Shown here piece after piece: positions 1 to 8,042 of a stretch of 18,289 nt of DNA. The notes beneath the pieces are model-generated. The model saw only the letters and a program-made list of their open reading frames with translations. It was not told the DNA's origin and did not search any database. Where the stretch lies: assembly GCA_030830415.1 (NCBI GenBank), contig JAURNB010000199.1, positions 1 to 18,289 on the forward strand, given 5' to 3'. Both the position numbers and the translations under genes were made by a program. The stretch comes from Acidimicrobiales bacterium (GTDB taxonomy: Bacteria > Actinomycetota > Acidimicrobiia > Acidimicrobiales > Ilumatobacteraceae). The stretch's first letter is position 1. Every line of letters starts with the position of its first letter.

Positions 1-74
1 AGTGGGCCGGTTCATATGACGTGGGTTCATACCCGTACCGTACGCCTTCGGTGTACAGAACCTTCCCAGCGCTG

Positions 75-467
75 TTAATGCCTGCCGAGCACCCGCTCTG
101 GGGTGAGCACAATGCCAATGCGCACTGCATTTGCTGGGTCGAAAGCCTTCCCGTCGGCATGCCCATGTTTGCGCACCACTTCGTCGCGCAGTTCCATATT
201 GGGGTCATCTACCACGTGCAGCGAACCCCGCAATTCCACATAATGAGAGGAATTTGTGGGGTCAATGACCGACAATGAACCCTTACCCGACCGCAGAGCA
301 TCGACATGTTTTTGGCGCCCGGCATGTGTGCTCACCCACACTTTTCCATCGCGCCATACAAACCAGACGGGAGTGGAATGTGCATAACCGTCAGCACCAG
401 CAATAGAAAGCGTTGCCGTCACCGGTTCCGCCAAAATACGCACCGCGTTGTCTTTCATTGCAAGCAT
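75..467 (-). CDS. PPOX-class split-barrel flavin/F420-dependent oxidoreductase
   Basis: About 130 residues, the usual size of small single-domain members of the pyridoxamine 5'-phosphate oxidase-like (Rv1155-type) family. The pattern STPVWFVWRDGKVWVST is typical of the strands that hold the FMN or F420 cofactor, and the C-terminal block VRIGIVLTPERVLGRH also fits the family. These cytosolic enzymes usually act as dimers and reduce or oxidise small molecules; the substrate cannot be read from the sequence. The frame is open further upstream to an ATG at 540-542. I place the start at 465-467 because a strong GAGGGGG ribosome site lies 5 nt before it, and because the longer version would run over the start of the divergent dihydropyrimidinase gene. 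A link to pyrimidine metabolism is only positional. Confidence 0.8.
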   Translation of the reverse strand: MLAMKDNAVRILAEPVTATLSIAGADGYAHSTPVWFVWRDGKVWVSTHAGRQKHVDALRSGKGSLSVIDPTNSSHYVELRGSLHVVDDPNMELRDEVVRKHGHADGKAFDPANAVRIGIVLTPERVLGRH

Positions 468-472
468 TGCAA

Positions 473-479
473 CCCCCTC
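473..479 (-). promoter_or_regulatory. Ribosome binding site deciding the start of the PPOX-family gene
   Basis: On the minus strand GAGGGGG stands 5 nt before the ATG at 465-467. The ATG at 456-458 would have an overlong spacing, and the ATG at 540-542 has no such motif. It therefore supports the shorter, 130-residue protein. Confidence 0.65.
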
Positions 480-523
480 GTTGGTCACTGTAGCCGTGTC
501 TGAGACTCGGCTTTGAATATCGG

Positions 524-529
524 TACGCT
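524..529 (+). promoter_or_regulatory. Possible -10 element of a leaderless dihydropyrimidinase mRNA
   Basis: TACGCT fits the loose actinobacterial -10 pattern TANNNT and ends 6 nt before the ATG at 536. No purine-rich ribosome site is visible in front of that ATG. Together these suggest transcription beginning at or next to the start codon, which is common in Actinobacteria. No convincing -35 box is present, so this is a weak call. Confidence 0.3.
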
Positions 530-535
530 CTACAT

Positions 536-1960
536 ATGGCACGCATCCTCATCACGAACGGCACCATTGTGAGCCCGAGTGGCCGCTATGCAAGCGATGT
601 ATTCATCGATGGTGAAACCATTCAAGCTATTTTTCAACCAGGGCAAGCAGCATCACTCGGCATTGTTGCCGACAAGGTCATCGATGCAACTGGCAAGTAC
701 GTCATTCCTGGCGGCGTCGATGTGCATACACACATGGAACTTCCCATGGGCCCCATTGAAGCAACCGACACTTTCGAAACTGGTTCCAACGCAGCAGCAT
801 GGGGTGGCATCACCACCATCGTCGACATGGCATTACAACGCAAAGGCGAAAACATTCAAGACGGACTTGCTGCATGGCATCAGAAAGCGGCGGGTAACTG
901 CTCTATCGATTACGCCTTTCACCAAATTATGGGCGACATTCACGAACAAAGTTTGAAAGACATGACCTACCTCGTTGAACACGAGGGTGTCACTTCATTC
1001 AAGTTGTTCATGGCGTATCCCGATACCTATTACAGCGACGATGGCCAAATACTTCGTGCGATGCAAGAGGCAAGTAACAACGGCGCAGTCATCATGATGC
1101 ATGCCGAAAACGGAATGGCGATCGATGTGCTTGTTCAGCAACATCTTGCACGAGGTGAAACCGACCCCGTGTTTCACTCCATTAGCCGACCCAGTTTGCT
1201 TGAAGGCGAAGCAACACATCGCGCCATTGTGCTGAGCCAAGTAGCCGGCAACGTTCCGCTCTACATCGTGCACATGTCTGCTTCGGAAGCACTGAATGAA
1301 GTTGCGCGTGCTCAGCACGAAGGCCTCAACGTCTTTGCTGAAACATGCCCGCAGTATTTGTATCTCACACTCGAAGAGCACCTCTCGCAACCCGACTTTG
1401 AAGGTGCGAAGTTTGTATGCAGCCCCCCTATTCGTTCACGTCACGACCACCATCATCACCAAAGTGATTTATGGAAGGGTCTGCGCATGAACGAACTCGC
1501 AGTGGTGAGTACAGACCATTGCCCATTTTGTTTCAAAGACCAAAAGACACTCGGGCGCAACGACTTCTCGAAAATCCCCAATGGCTTGCCCGGCGTTGAA
1601 CATCGCATGGAGCTCATTTATCAGGGTGTAGTTCTTGGCGAGTTGTCACTCGAGCGGTGGGTGGAAACCTGCTGCACCACACCAGCACGCATGTTCGGCA
1701 TGTACCCCAAGAAAGGCATTATTGCCCCAGGGGCCGACGCCGACATTGTGGTGTGGGACCCACATCAAAAAACCACTATTGGTATTAACGGCAAACACCA
1801 CATGAATACCGACTACAGCGCATTCGAAGGAACCGTTATCGACGGCAAGGTCGACACGGTGCTTTCTCGCGGCATGGTTGTTGTGGAAAATGACACCTTC
1901 ACTGGTCGCAAAGGTCACGGCAAATACGTGAAGCGCGACCTTTGCCAATACCTACACTGA
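536..1960 (+). CDS. hydA: Dihydropyrimidinase / D-hydantoinase
   Basis: A cytosolic, zinc-dependent cyclic amidohydrolase of 474 residues (normal family length) that hydrolyses 5,6-dihydrouracil or dihydrothymine to the N-carbamoyl beta-amino acid. It can also open hydantoins. The metal site is complete: H64 and H66 in VDVHTH, the lysine to be carboxylated K156 in TSFKLFMAY, H189 in MMHAEN, H246 in IVHMSA and D327 in STDHCPF. Y161, five residues after K156, is the expected catalytic tyrosine. The ATG at 536 gives a normal N-terminus (MARILITNGTIVS). A His-rich stretch HDHHHH (residues 303-308) sits where relatives have a short charged loop. It is followed after 37 nt by the semialdehyde dehydrogenase gene, with which it probably forms an operon. 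Pyrimidine use is favoured over hydantoin use because of the downstream dehydrogenase and the nearby aminotransferase. Confidence 0.92.
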   Translation: MARILITNGTIVSPSGRYASDVFIDGETIQAIFQPGQAASLGIVADKVIDATGKYVIPGGVDVHTHMELPMGPIEATDTFETGSNAAAWGGITTIVDMALQRKGENIQDGLAAWHQKAAGNCSIDYAFHQIMGDIHEQSLKDMTYLVEHEGVTSFKLFMAYPDTYYSDDGQILRAMQEASNNGAVIMMHAENGMAIDVLVQQHLARGETDPVFHSISRPSLLEGEATHRAIVLSQVAGNVPLYIVHMSASEALNEVARAQHEGLNVFAETCPQYLYLTLEEHLSQPDFEGAKFVCSPPIRSRHDHHHHQSDLWKGLRMNELAVVSTDHCPFCFKDQKTLGRNDFSKIPNGLPGVEHRMELIYQGVVLGELSLERWVETCCTTPARMFGMYPKKGIIAPGADADIVVWDPHQKTTIGINGKHHMNTDYSAFEGTVIDGKVDTVLSRGMVVVENDTFTGRKGHGKYVKRDLCQYLH

Positions 1961-1997
1961 TCTTTACTTTCTCCATCTCACACAGACTGAAGGCAAT

Positions 1998-3482
1998 ATG
2001 AACCGCATCTCGCATTGGATTAATGGAACCGTCGTTGCCGGCACCTCTGGCAAGTCTGGAAAAGTCTTCAACCCGGCAACTGGCGAACAATCAGCAGCGG
2101 TCGACTTCGCTTCAGTCGCCGAAGTCGATGCAGCAGTTGCAAATGCTGTTGCAGCATTTCCTGCATGGCGCGCCACCAACTTGTCGCGTCGCGCCGAAGT
2201 GATGTTCCACATGCGCGAACTCGTCGATGTGAATCGTAAAGAAATTGCTGCCATGTTGAGCGCCGAGCACGGCAAAGTTCTGTCCGATGCGTTGGGTGAA
2301 GTTGCTCGTGGTTTGGAAAACATTGAATATGCCTGTGGCATTCCCAATCTCTTGAAGGGTGGCTATAGCGAGCAAGCCTCTGCCGGAGTAGACGTGTACA
2401 ACATTCGTCAGCCCCTTGGCGTTGTTGCCGGCATCACCCCGTTCAACTTTCCTGCAATGGTTCCGATGTGGATGTTTGCCAATGCACTGGGCTGTGGCAA
2501 CACGTTCATTTTGAAGCCGAGTGAAAAAGATCCATCGGTCACCATGTTCATTGCCGAATTGCTCAAGCAGGCTGGCCTCCCCGACGGCTGCTTCAACGTT
2601 GTGCACGGCGACAAGGTGGCAGTCGACCGCATACTTGATCACCCCGATATTGCAGCAATTTCATTCGTTGGTTCTACGCCTATTGCAAAATACATTTACG
2701 AAACCGGCACAAGAAACGGAAAGCGTGTTCAAGCTTTAGGCGGAGCAAAAAACCACATGCTCGTGCTCCCCGATGCCGACCTCAATATGGCTGCCGACGC
2801 TGCGGTCAGTGCTGCTTATGGTTCTGCGGGCGAACGTTGCATGGCCATTTCTGTGTTGCTTGCACACGACTCCATCGCCGATGCGCTCATTTCCAAAATT
2901 GAAGAGCGCATTCCCAACATCACTGTTGGTGCAGGCGACGACCCCACGAGTGAAATGGGCCCGCTCATTACCGGCGAACATCGCGACAAGGTAGCTACGT
3001 ACATTGCAGGCGCTACACAAGAAGGCGCAACTCTCGTTGTCGACGGTCGCACTAACGTTCCTGCTCAAGGCTTCTACTTAAAGCCAAGCCTCATCGACAA
3101 TGTCGCACCTGGCATGAAGTGTTACGACGATGAAATTTTTGGGCCAGTCTTGTCGGTTGTTCGTGTGAAGAGCTACGACGAAGGCGTTCAACTCATCAAC
3201 GACAACCTCTATGGCAACGGCACAGCAATTTTCACTCGTGATGGTGGCGCTGCTCGTCAGTTCCAGTTCGATATCAACGTAGGCATGGTAGGCATCAACG
3301 TGCCTGTTCCCGTACCCGTGTCGTACTACTCATTTGGCGGCTGGAAGTCGAGCCTCTTTGGCGACCAGCACATGTATGGGCCAGAGGGCATCAACTTCTA
3401 CACCCGTTCCAAAGTGGTGACTTCACGCTGGCCAGACCCACGCACATCAACTGTCGATCTTGGGTTCCCTCAAAATCGTTAG
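1998..3482 (+). CDS. mmsA: CoA-acylating methylmalonate/malonate-semialdehyde dehydrogenase
   Basis: A 494-residue aldehyde dehydrogenase of the MmsA/IolA subfamily. It oxidises (methyl)malonate semialdehyde with NAD and CoA, releasing CO2 and giving propionyl-CoA or acetyl-CoA. Visible features are the Rossmann and active-site blocks ITPFNFPAMVPMW (N150), FILKPSEKDPS, FVGSTPIAKYIY and the catalytic cysteine C281 in SAGERCMAIS. The segment LGGAKNH stands where hydrolytic aldehyde dehydrogenases carry their general-base glutamate; its absence is a mark of this CoA-dependent subfamily. The C-terminal block YYSFGGWKSSLFGD is also diagnostic. A GAAGG ribosome site lies 4 nt before the ATG. In pyrimidine breakdown it would accept the product of the beta-alanine or beta-aminoisobutyrate aminotransferase encoded convergently next door. 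Valine or myo-inositol catabolism are other roles known for the family, but no other gene of those pathways is here. Confidence 0.93.
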   Translation: MNRISHWINGTVVAGTSGKSGKVFNPATGEQSAAVDFASVAEVDAAVANAVAAFPAWRATNLSRRAEVMFHMRELVDVNRKEIAAMLSAEHGKVLSDALGEVARGLENIEYACGIPNLLKGGYSEQASAGVDVYNIRQPLGVVAGITPFNFPAMVPMWMFANALGCGNTFILKPSEKDPSVTMFIAELLKQAGLPDGCFNVVHGDKVAVDRILDHPDIAAISFVGSTPIAKYIYETGTRNGKRVQALGGAKNHMLVLPDADLNMAADAAVSAAYGSAGERCMAISVLLAHDSIADALISKIEERIPNITVGAGDDPTSEMGPLITGEHRDKVATYIAGATQEGATLVVDGRTNVPAQGFYLKPSLIDNVAPGMKCYDDEIFGPVLSVVRVKSYDEGVQLINDNLYGNGTAIFTRDGGAARQFQFDINVGMVGINVPVPVPVSYYSFGGWKSSLFGDQHMYGPEGINFYTRSKVVTSRWPDPRTSTVDLGFPQNR

Positions 3483-3489
3483 ACCTTAG

Positions 3490-4845
3490 TTATTTGCCGG
3501 TGTAAAAAGCATCGGCAACATCGAGTGCCTCATCGATGATGGCTAATCCGTCACGCATTTCCTGATCGGAAATGACCAATGGTGGCACCACGTGCAAACG
3601 ATTGAAATGCGTAAATGGCCACAGGTTCTTCGCTTTGCATGCCGCTGCCAAATCGGCCATTGGCTGTGCAGCGGGTCCTGACGCATTGAACGGAACAAGT
3701 GGCTCACGTGTTTCGCGATCGCGCACCAGTTCAATTGCCCAAAAAACACCCAACCCTCGCACGTCGCCCACGCTGGGGTGCTTCGCTTTTAACTTTTCAA
3801 GCTCTGGCCCAATGATGTCTGCACCCAAATGCCGGGCGTTCTCCACAATCTTTTCTTCTTTGAAGATATTGATAGAAGCAACAGCCGATGCACAGGCAAG
3901 TGGATGACCGCTATAAGTGAGACCACCCGGGTATGGCTTTTGACGGAAGGTTTCAGAAATGCGATCAGAAATGATGACACCACCCAACGGCAGATAGCCC
4001 GAGTTCACGCCTTTGGCGAAACAGATGAGATCGGGCGCAACGTTCCAATGATCTACGGCAAACCATTCGCCGCAACGACCAAAGCCCGACATCACTTCAT
4101 CGCAAATCATCACAATGCCAGTGCGGTCACAGATGTCGCGCACACCTTGTAGGTAGCCAGGTGGCGGCACCAAGATGCCATTGGTTCCGACAACGCTTTC
4201 TAAAACAATGGCGGCAATATTGTTTGCACCCTCCACCATGATGACGTCTTCAAGATGCTGCAGTGCGCGTTCGCTTTCTTCAACATCGCTTTGGGAAAAA
4301 AACTGTGAGCGGTATGGGTATGGCCCCCAGAATTTAATGATGCCTGGCGTTGATGGCTCACTGCCCCACCGCCGCGGGTCGCCAGTCATTTGAATTGCCG
4401 CGGCAGTTCCACCGTGATAGCTGCGATACGTGGTGAGCACTTTGTGGCGGCCAGTGTGAACGCGCGCCATGCGCATTGCGTTTTCCGTTGCCTCTGCTCC
4501 ACCATTGGTGAAAAACACCATGTTTAAATCGCCAGGAGCTAGTTCACAAATGAGTCGCGCTGCTTCACTTCGTGCATCGTTGGCATGTATTGGAGAAATG
4601 GTGCACAAGCGGTCTGCATATTCTTTGATTGCCGCAATGAGTTTTGGATGCTGATGGCCGATGTTGACGTTGACGAGTTGGCTAGAAAAGTCGAGGTACT
4701 TTCGGCCCGTCTCATCCCAAAACCACGCTCCTTCGCCACCTGCAACAACCAGTGGGTTCAACGTGCTCTGCGCCGACCATGAATGAAAGACGTGCTTGCG
4801 GTCGTTCGCAAATGCCTGAGATGGATTGGTGTCGAGAATTGCCAT
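3490..4845 (-). CDS. Class III omega-aminotransferase, probably beta-alanine (or beta-aminoisobutyrate):pyruvate type
   Basis: A PLP enzyme of 451 residues. Fold-type I class III marks are in order: FFTNGGAEATENAMRMAR (112-129), YRSYHGG (140-146) stacking on PLP, ICDEVMSGFGR with D249 for the pyridine nitrogen, and the Schiff-base lysine K278 in FAKGVNSGYLPLGG. The N-terminal part (VFHSWSAQSTLNP) is of the kind seen in taurine- and beta-alanine-pyruvate aminotransferases. Those cannot be told apart by eye; beta-alanine is preferred because a malonate-semialdehyde dehydrogenase is the convergent neighbour and no sulfoacetaldehyde enzyme is present. It starts 9 nt after the formate-tetrahydrofolate ligase stop and is the last gene of the minus-strand transporter operon. 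Its stop lies 7 nt from that of mmsA. No clear ribosome site is visible, so translation may depend on coupling. Confidence 0.87.
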   Translation of the reverse strand: MAILDTNPSQAFANDRKHVFHSWSAQSTLNPLVVAGGEGAWFWDETGRKYLDFSSQLVNVNIGHQHPKLIAAIKEYADRLCTISPIHANDARSEAARLICELAPGDLNMVFFTNGGAEATENAMRMARVHTGRHKVLTTYRSYHGGTAAAIQMTGDPRRWGSEPSTPGIIKFWGPYPYRSQFFSQSDVEESERALQHLEDVIMVEGANNIAAIVLESVVGTNGILVPPPGYLQGVRDICDRTGIVMICDEVMSGFGRCGEWFAVDHWNVAPDLICFAKGVNSGYLPLGGVIISDRISETFRQKPYPGGLTYSGHPLACASAVASINIFKEEKIVENARHLGADIIGPELEKLKAKHPSVGDVRGLGVFWAIELVRDRETREPLVPFNASGPAAQPMADLAAACKAKNLWPFTHFNRLHVVPPLVISDQEMRDGLAIIDEALDVADAFYTGK

Positions 4846-4854
4846 GCCGTAAGA

Positions 4855-6552
4855 CTAGAACAGCCCGACGATGTTGCCCTCGTCGTCAAGGTCGATGCTT
4901 TCCGCAGCGGGTGCAGAGCCAAGACCCGGCATGGTGCTCATGTCGCCGCAGATGGGATACACAAAGCCTGCCCCCACCGAGGCGCGCACTTCACGCACGC
5001 GCAAAATATGACCCGTTGGCGCCCCTTTGAGCGTGGGGTCGGCTGAAATGCTGAGATGCGTTTTGGCAATGCAAACAGGCAAATGACCCATCCCAAGATG
5101 TTCGTAACGATCGAGTTGCTCATTCGCCAAGTCGGAATACTCCACACCAGCTGCCCCATAAATTGAAGTGGCCACCTTTTCAATTTTTTCGCGGAGAGAA
5201 AATGAGTCGGGGTACAACATGGAAAATGTGGTGGGTTCGTTGCATGCTTCCACCACTGCATGCGCAAGTTCTATGGCACCTGCTCCGCCGTCGGCGAAAT
5301 GTGTACACACAGCAACTCGCGCACCCATCTCTTGTGCAATACGGCGAATCGCTTCGTGTTCACTTGCATGATCTGTAGGAAATGCGTTAATTGCCACGAC
5401 GGGCGAAACACCATGCACTTGTACATTTTCAATTTGCTTACGCAAATTTGCAGCACCTGCCAAAACATGTTCCGGGTTTTCTTCTAAGAGTTCTGGAGGC
5501 AGAGGTCTACCAGCAACAATTTTGTACTCGCCGCTATGCGCTTTTAACGCACGTACGGTTGCTACCAGAACTGCGGCATCGGGTTTCAAACCCGACACTC
5601 TGCATTTGATATTGAAGAAACGCTCGGCGCCCATGTCGGCGCCAAAACCAGCTTCAGTAATGACGTAGTCGGCCATGCGCATTGCCATGAGGTCTCCCAT
5701 TACTGAAGAGTTGCCCGTGGCAATATTTCCGAAAGGTCCCGTGTGCACAATGACCGGGGTGTTTTCTAAGGTCTGCATCAGGTTTGGCTGCAGTGCATCT
5801 TTCAAAATCACTGCCATTGCCCCGGCTGCACGCAGGTGTTCTGCAGTAACTGCTTCACCAATGGTGGTGTACCCCACCACAATGCGACCCAGGCGTTGAC
5901 GCAAATCTTTCAACGACGTCGATAAACCGAGAAGTGCCATCACTTCCGATGCAGCCGTGATGTCGAAACCCGTATCGCGTGCAACTCCGTCCATCTTGCC
6001 TCCACGGCCAATGGCGATGGCACGTAGTGACCTGTCGTTCACATCGAGCGCACGGCGCCATGTGATGTTGTCGAAGTCGAGACCAAGTTCATTGCCGCGA
6101 AAGAGATGGTTGTCGAGCATCGCGGCAAGCAAGTTGTGTGCGGCAGTCACCGCATGGAAGTCGCCCGTGAGATGCAGGTTCAGGTTCTCCATGGGAACCA
6201 CTTGGCTGTACCCACCGCCTGCTGCTCCGCCTTTGATGCCAAAGGTGGGCCCCATTGAGGGCTGGCGCAATGTGAGCACCGCTTTTTGGCCAATGCGCCC
6301 CATTGCTTGGCCAAGACCCACTGAGGTGGTGGTTTTCCCTTCGCCCAATGGCGTTGGCGTAATAGCTGTGACCACCACATATTTGCCCGAAGGACGGCTC
6401 TGAAGCGCTTCTAAGGCTCCCAACTTGATCTTTGCGACTCCAGGGCCATACGCCTCTAAAAACTCAGCGGGCAGGTTCAGTTGGCTCGCAATGTCGCTGA
6501 GTGGCACGAGATGTGCCCGACGCGCAATATCGATGTCGGAGGGAAACGACAC
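4855..6552 (-). CDS. fhs: Formate-tetrahydrofolate ligase
   Basis: Cytosolic enzyme joining formate to tetrahydrofolate with ATP, feeding 10-formyl-tetrahydrofolate into one-carbon metabolism. It is 565 residues, about the family's usual length. Signs are the P-loop-like TPLGEGKTTTS (67-77), QPSMGPTFGIKGGAAGGGY soon after, TGDFHAVTAAHNLLAAMLDNH, and the C-terminal GDMSTMPGLGSAPAAESI. The start is GTG at 6550-6552, 5 nt after the livF stop codon, and it continues the transporter operon. There is no strong ribosome site, so it is probably translated by coupling to livF. Its position between a Liv-type transporter and an aminotransferase is unusual for a housekeeping gene and hints that the imported compound yields formate during breakdown; that link is inference. 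Confidence 0.95.
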   Translation of the reverse strand: MSFPSDIDIARRAHLVPLSDIASQLNLPAEFLEAYGPGVAKIKLGALEALQSRPSGKYVVVTAITPTPLGEGKTTTSVGLGQAMGRIGQKAVLTLRQPSMGPTFGIKGGAAGGGYSQVVPMENLNLHLTGDFHAVTAAHNLLAAMLDNHLFRGNELGLDFDNITWRRALDVNDRSLRAIAIGRGGKMDGVARDTGFDITAASEVMALLGLSTSLKDLRQRLGRIVVGYTTIGEAVTAEHLRAAGAMAVILKDALQPNLMQTLENTPVIVHTGPFGNIATGNSSVMGDLMAMRMADYVITEAGFGADMGAERFFNIKCRVSGLKPDAAVLVATVRALKAHSGEYKIVAGRPLPPELLEENPEHVLAGAANLRKQIENVQVHGVSPVVAINAFPTDHASEHEAIRRIAQEMGARVAVCTHFADGGAGAIELAHAVVEACNEPTTFSMLYPDSFSLREKIEKVATSIYGAAGVEYSDLANEQLDRYEHLGMGHLPVCIAKTHLSISADPTLKGAPTGHILRVREVRASVGAGFVYPICGDMSTMPGLGSAPAAESIDLDDEGNIVGLF

Positions 6553-6557
6553 GGGTT

Positions 6558-7274
6558 TTAGTGACCACCCAGGTACGCAGCGCGTACGGCGGGGTCGTTC
6601 AGCAAGTCGGTACCCAGACCAGTTTTCACCACATGCCCAGTTTCCAAAACATAACCGCGGTGCGCACGGCGCAATGCTTGCGATGCATTTTGTTCCACAA
6701 GCAACACTGTCGTTCCCTGCTTGTTGATTTCGGTGATGATGTTGAAAATTTGCGCGATGAGTTTTGGAGCAAGACCCATAGAAGGTTCGTCGAGCAGCAA
6801 CAAACGTGGACGGCTCATGAGTGCACGACCAATGGCAAGCATTTGTTGCTCACCACCAGAGAGAGTTCCGCCTAATTGCGTAATGCGTTCTTCCAGGCGT
6901 GGGAAGAGTTCCAACACCCGTGCGAAGTCGGCATCTTTAGCACTCGACTTATGATCTTTACGCGTGTAGGTACCCATGTCGAGATTCTCGCGAACAGTCA
7001 TACCAGGAAAAATGCCGCGACCTTCTGGCGACTGACAAATGCCCAACTTCACACGCTCGTGCGAGGGCATCTGTGTGATGTCTTTGCCTTCGAAAGTAAC
7101 GCTGCCGCCCACCACGTTGCGCAAGCCAGAAATTGTGCGCATGGTTGTGGTTTTGCCGGCACCATTGGCACCAACAAGTGTGACAATTTCACCTTCATTG
7201 ACAGTGAAAGAAATGCCTTTCAACGCCTCAATTTTCCCGTAAGCAACACGGAGATCTCGCACCTCAAGCATCAT
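6558..7274 (-). CDS. livF: Branched-chain amino acid type ABC transporter ATP-binding protein, LivF-like
   Basis: A 238-residue ABC ATPase. Walker A is GANGAGKTT (35-43), the signature is LSGGEQQMLAIGRAL (138-152), Walker B is LLLLDEPSMGLAP (158-170), and LLVEQN follows, with Gln where most ABC proteins have the H-loop His, as is normal for LivF. It pairs with the LivG-like ATPase on the cytoplasmic face of the LivH/LivM channel. The start region overlaps the end of livG by 11 nt (ATG at 7272-7274; a second ATG follows at once). TAGGAG stands 9 nt before the first ATG, which favours that one. Fifth of the consecutive transporter genes; fhs follows after 5 nt. Confidence 0.93.
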   Translation of the reverse strand: MMLEVRDLRVAYGKIEALKGISFTVNEGEIVTLVGANGAGKTTTMRTISGLRNVVGGSVTFEGKDITQMPSHERVKLGICQSPEGRGIFPGMTVRENLDMGTYTRKDHKSSAKDADFARVLELFPRLEERITQLGGTLSGGEQQMLAIGRALMSRPRLLLLDEPSMGLAPKLIAQIFNIITEINKQGTTVLLVEQNASQALRRAHRGYVLETGHVVKTGLGTDLLNDPAVRAAYLGGH

Positions 7275-8040
7275 CGTCGGGCACTCCTAAATACGCAGCA
7301 ACCACTGCAGGGTTGTCTTGCACTTCACTTGGCGTACCCGTTGCAATGACTTTGCCAAAGTCGAGCACCACAATGCGGTCGGTCACTCCCATCACCAAGC
7401 TCATGTCGTGTTCAATGAGCAACACGGTGTACCCCTGCGCGCGAATTTTGCGAATGAGATCCATGAGCTCAACTTTTTCCGCGGGCGTAAAGCCAGCAGC
7501 AGGTTCATCGAGACACAAGAGCTGAGGCTTAGTAGCAAGCGCACGTGCGATTTCGAGTCGACGCTGATAGCCGTAGGGCAAATTGCGCGCCGCATCGCCA
7601 GCACGGTCGGCAATGCCCATGAAGGTGAGCAACTCCATCGCCATATTGCGGCCTTCTGCTTCTTCGCGATGATGACGTGGTAAGCCAAGAAGTGCTCCAC
7701 CCACGCTGGTGCGATGATTCGCATCGGCACCCACCATGACATTTTCAATTGCAGTCATGTCGGGGAACAAACGAATGTTTTGGAACGTACGTGCAATGCC
7801 GCGCTTGGTAATTTGAAAACGCTTTAAGCCCGCAAGTGACGTGCCATCAAAATGCACTCCACCACTTGTTGCTGCATACACGCCCGTCATCACATTGAAG
7901 CAAGTAGTTTTGCCGGCGCCGTTTGGCCCGATGAGACCAAGAATTTCACCGCGACGAATAGCGAAGGTGACGTCGTCGAGAGCAGTAACGCCGCCAAATT
8001 GCATGGTGACATGATCGAGTTCTAAAAGATTGTCGCTCAT
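7264..8040 (-). CDS. livG: Branched-chain amino acid type ABC transporter ATP-binding protein, LivG-like
   Basis: A 258-residue ABC ATPase. Walker A is GPNGAGKTT (38-46), the LivG-style signature is [16 protein letters not shown] (from about 153), Walker B is [13 protein letters not shown], and the switch histidine lies in LLIEHDMSL (about 211). An in-frame extension reaches 8085, inside livM, but the ATG at 8038-8040 is chosen because AAGGAG stands 5 nt before it and [17 protein letters not shown] is the usual family N-terminus. With this start the gene begins 2 nt after the livM stop, and its ribosome site lies within the end of livM, a tightly coupled layout. It provides one of the two ATPase subunits of the importer. 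Confidence 0.93.
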   Translation of the reverse strand: MSDNLLELDHVTMQFGGVTALDDVTFAIRRGEILGLIGPNGAGKTTCFNVMTGVYAATSGGVHFDGTSLAGLKRFQITKRGIARTFQNIRLFPDMTAIENVMVGADANHRTSVGGALLGLPRHHREEAEGRNMAMELLTFMGIADRAGDAARNLPYGYQRRLEIARALATKPQLLCLDEPAAGFTPAEKVELMDLIRKIRAQGYTVLLIEHDMSLVMGVTDRIVVLDFGKVIATGTPSEVQDNPAVVAAYLGVPDDDA

Positions 8041-8042
8041 GG

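Noticed and set aside
1..74. Possible start of another minus-strand gene, or a tRNA-like T arm (GGGTTCATACCCG)
   Set aside because: The minus-strand reading stays open to the edge but is too short to recognise and has no good ribosome site. The T-arm resemblance lacks a proper stem and the rest of a tRNA.
3490..4845. Taurine-pyruvate aminotransferase as the specific call
   Set aside because: The sequence is compatible, but no sulfoacetaldehyde-handling or taurine-uptake gene is present, whereas a malonate-semialdehyde dehydrogenase and dihydropyrimidinase are adjacent. The substrate is left as probable only.
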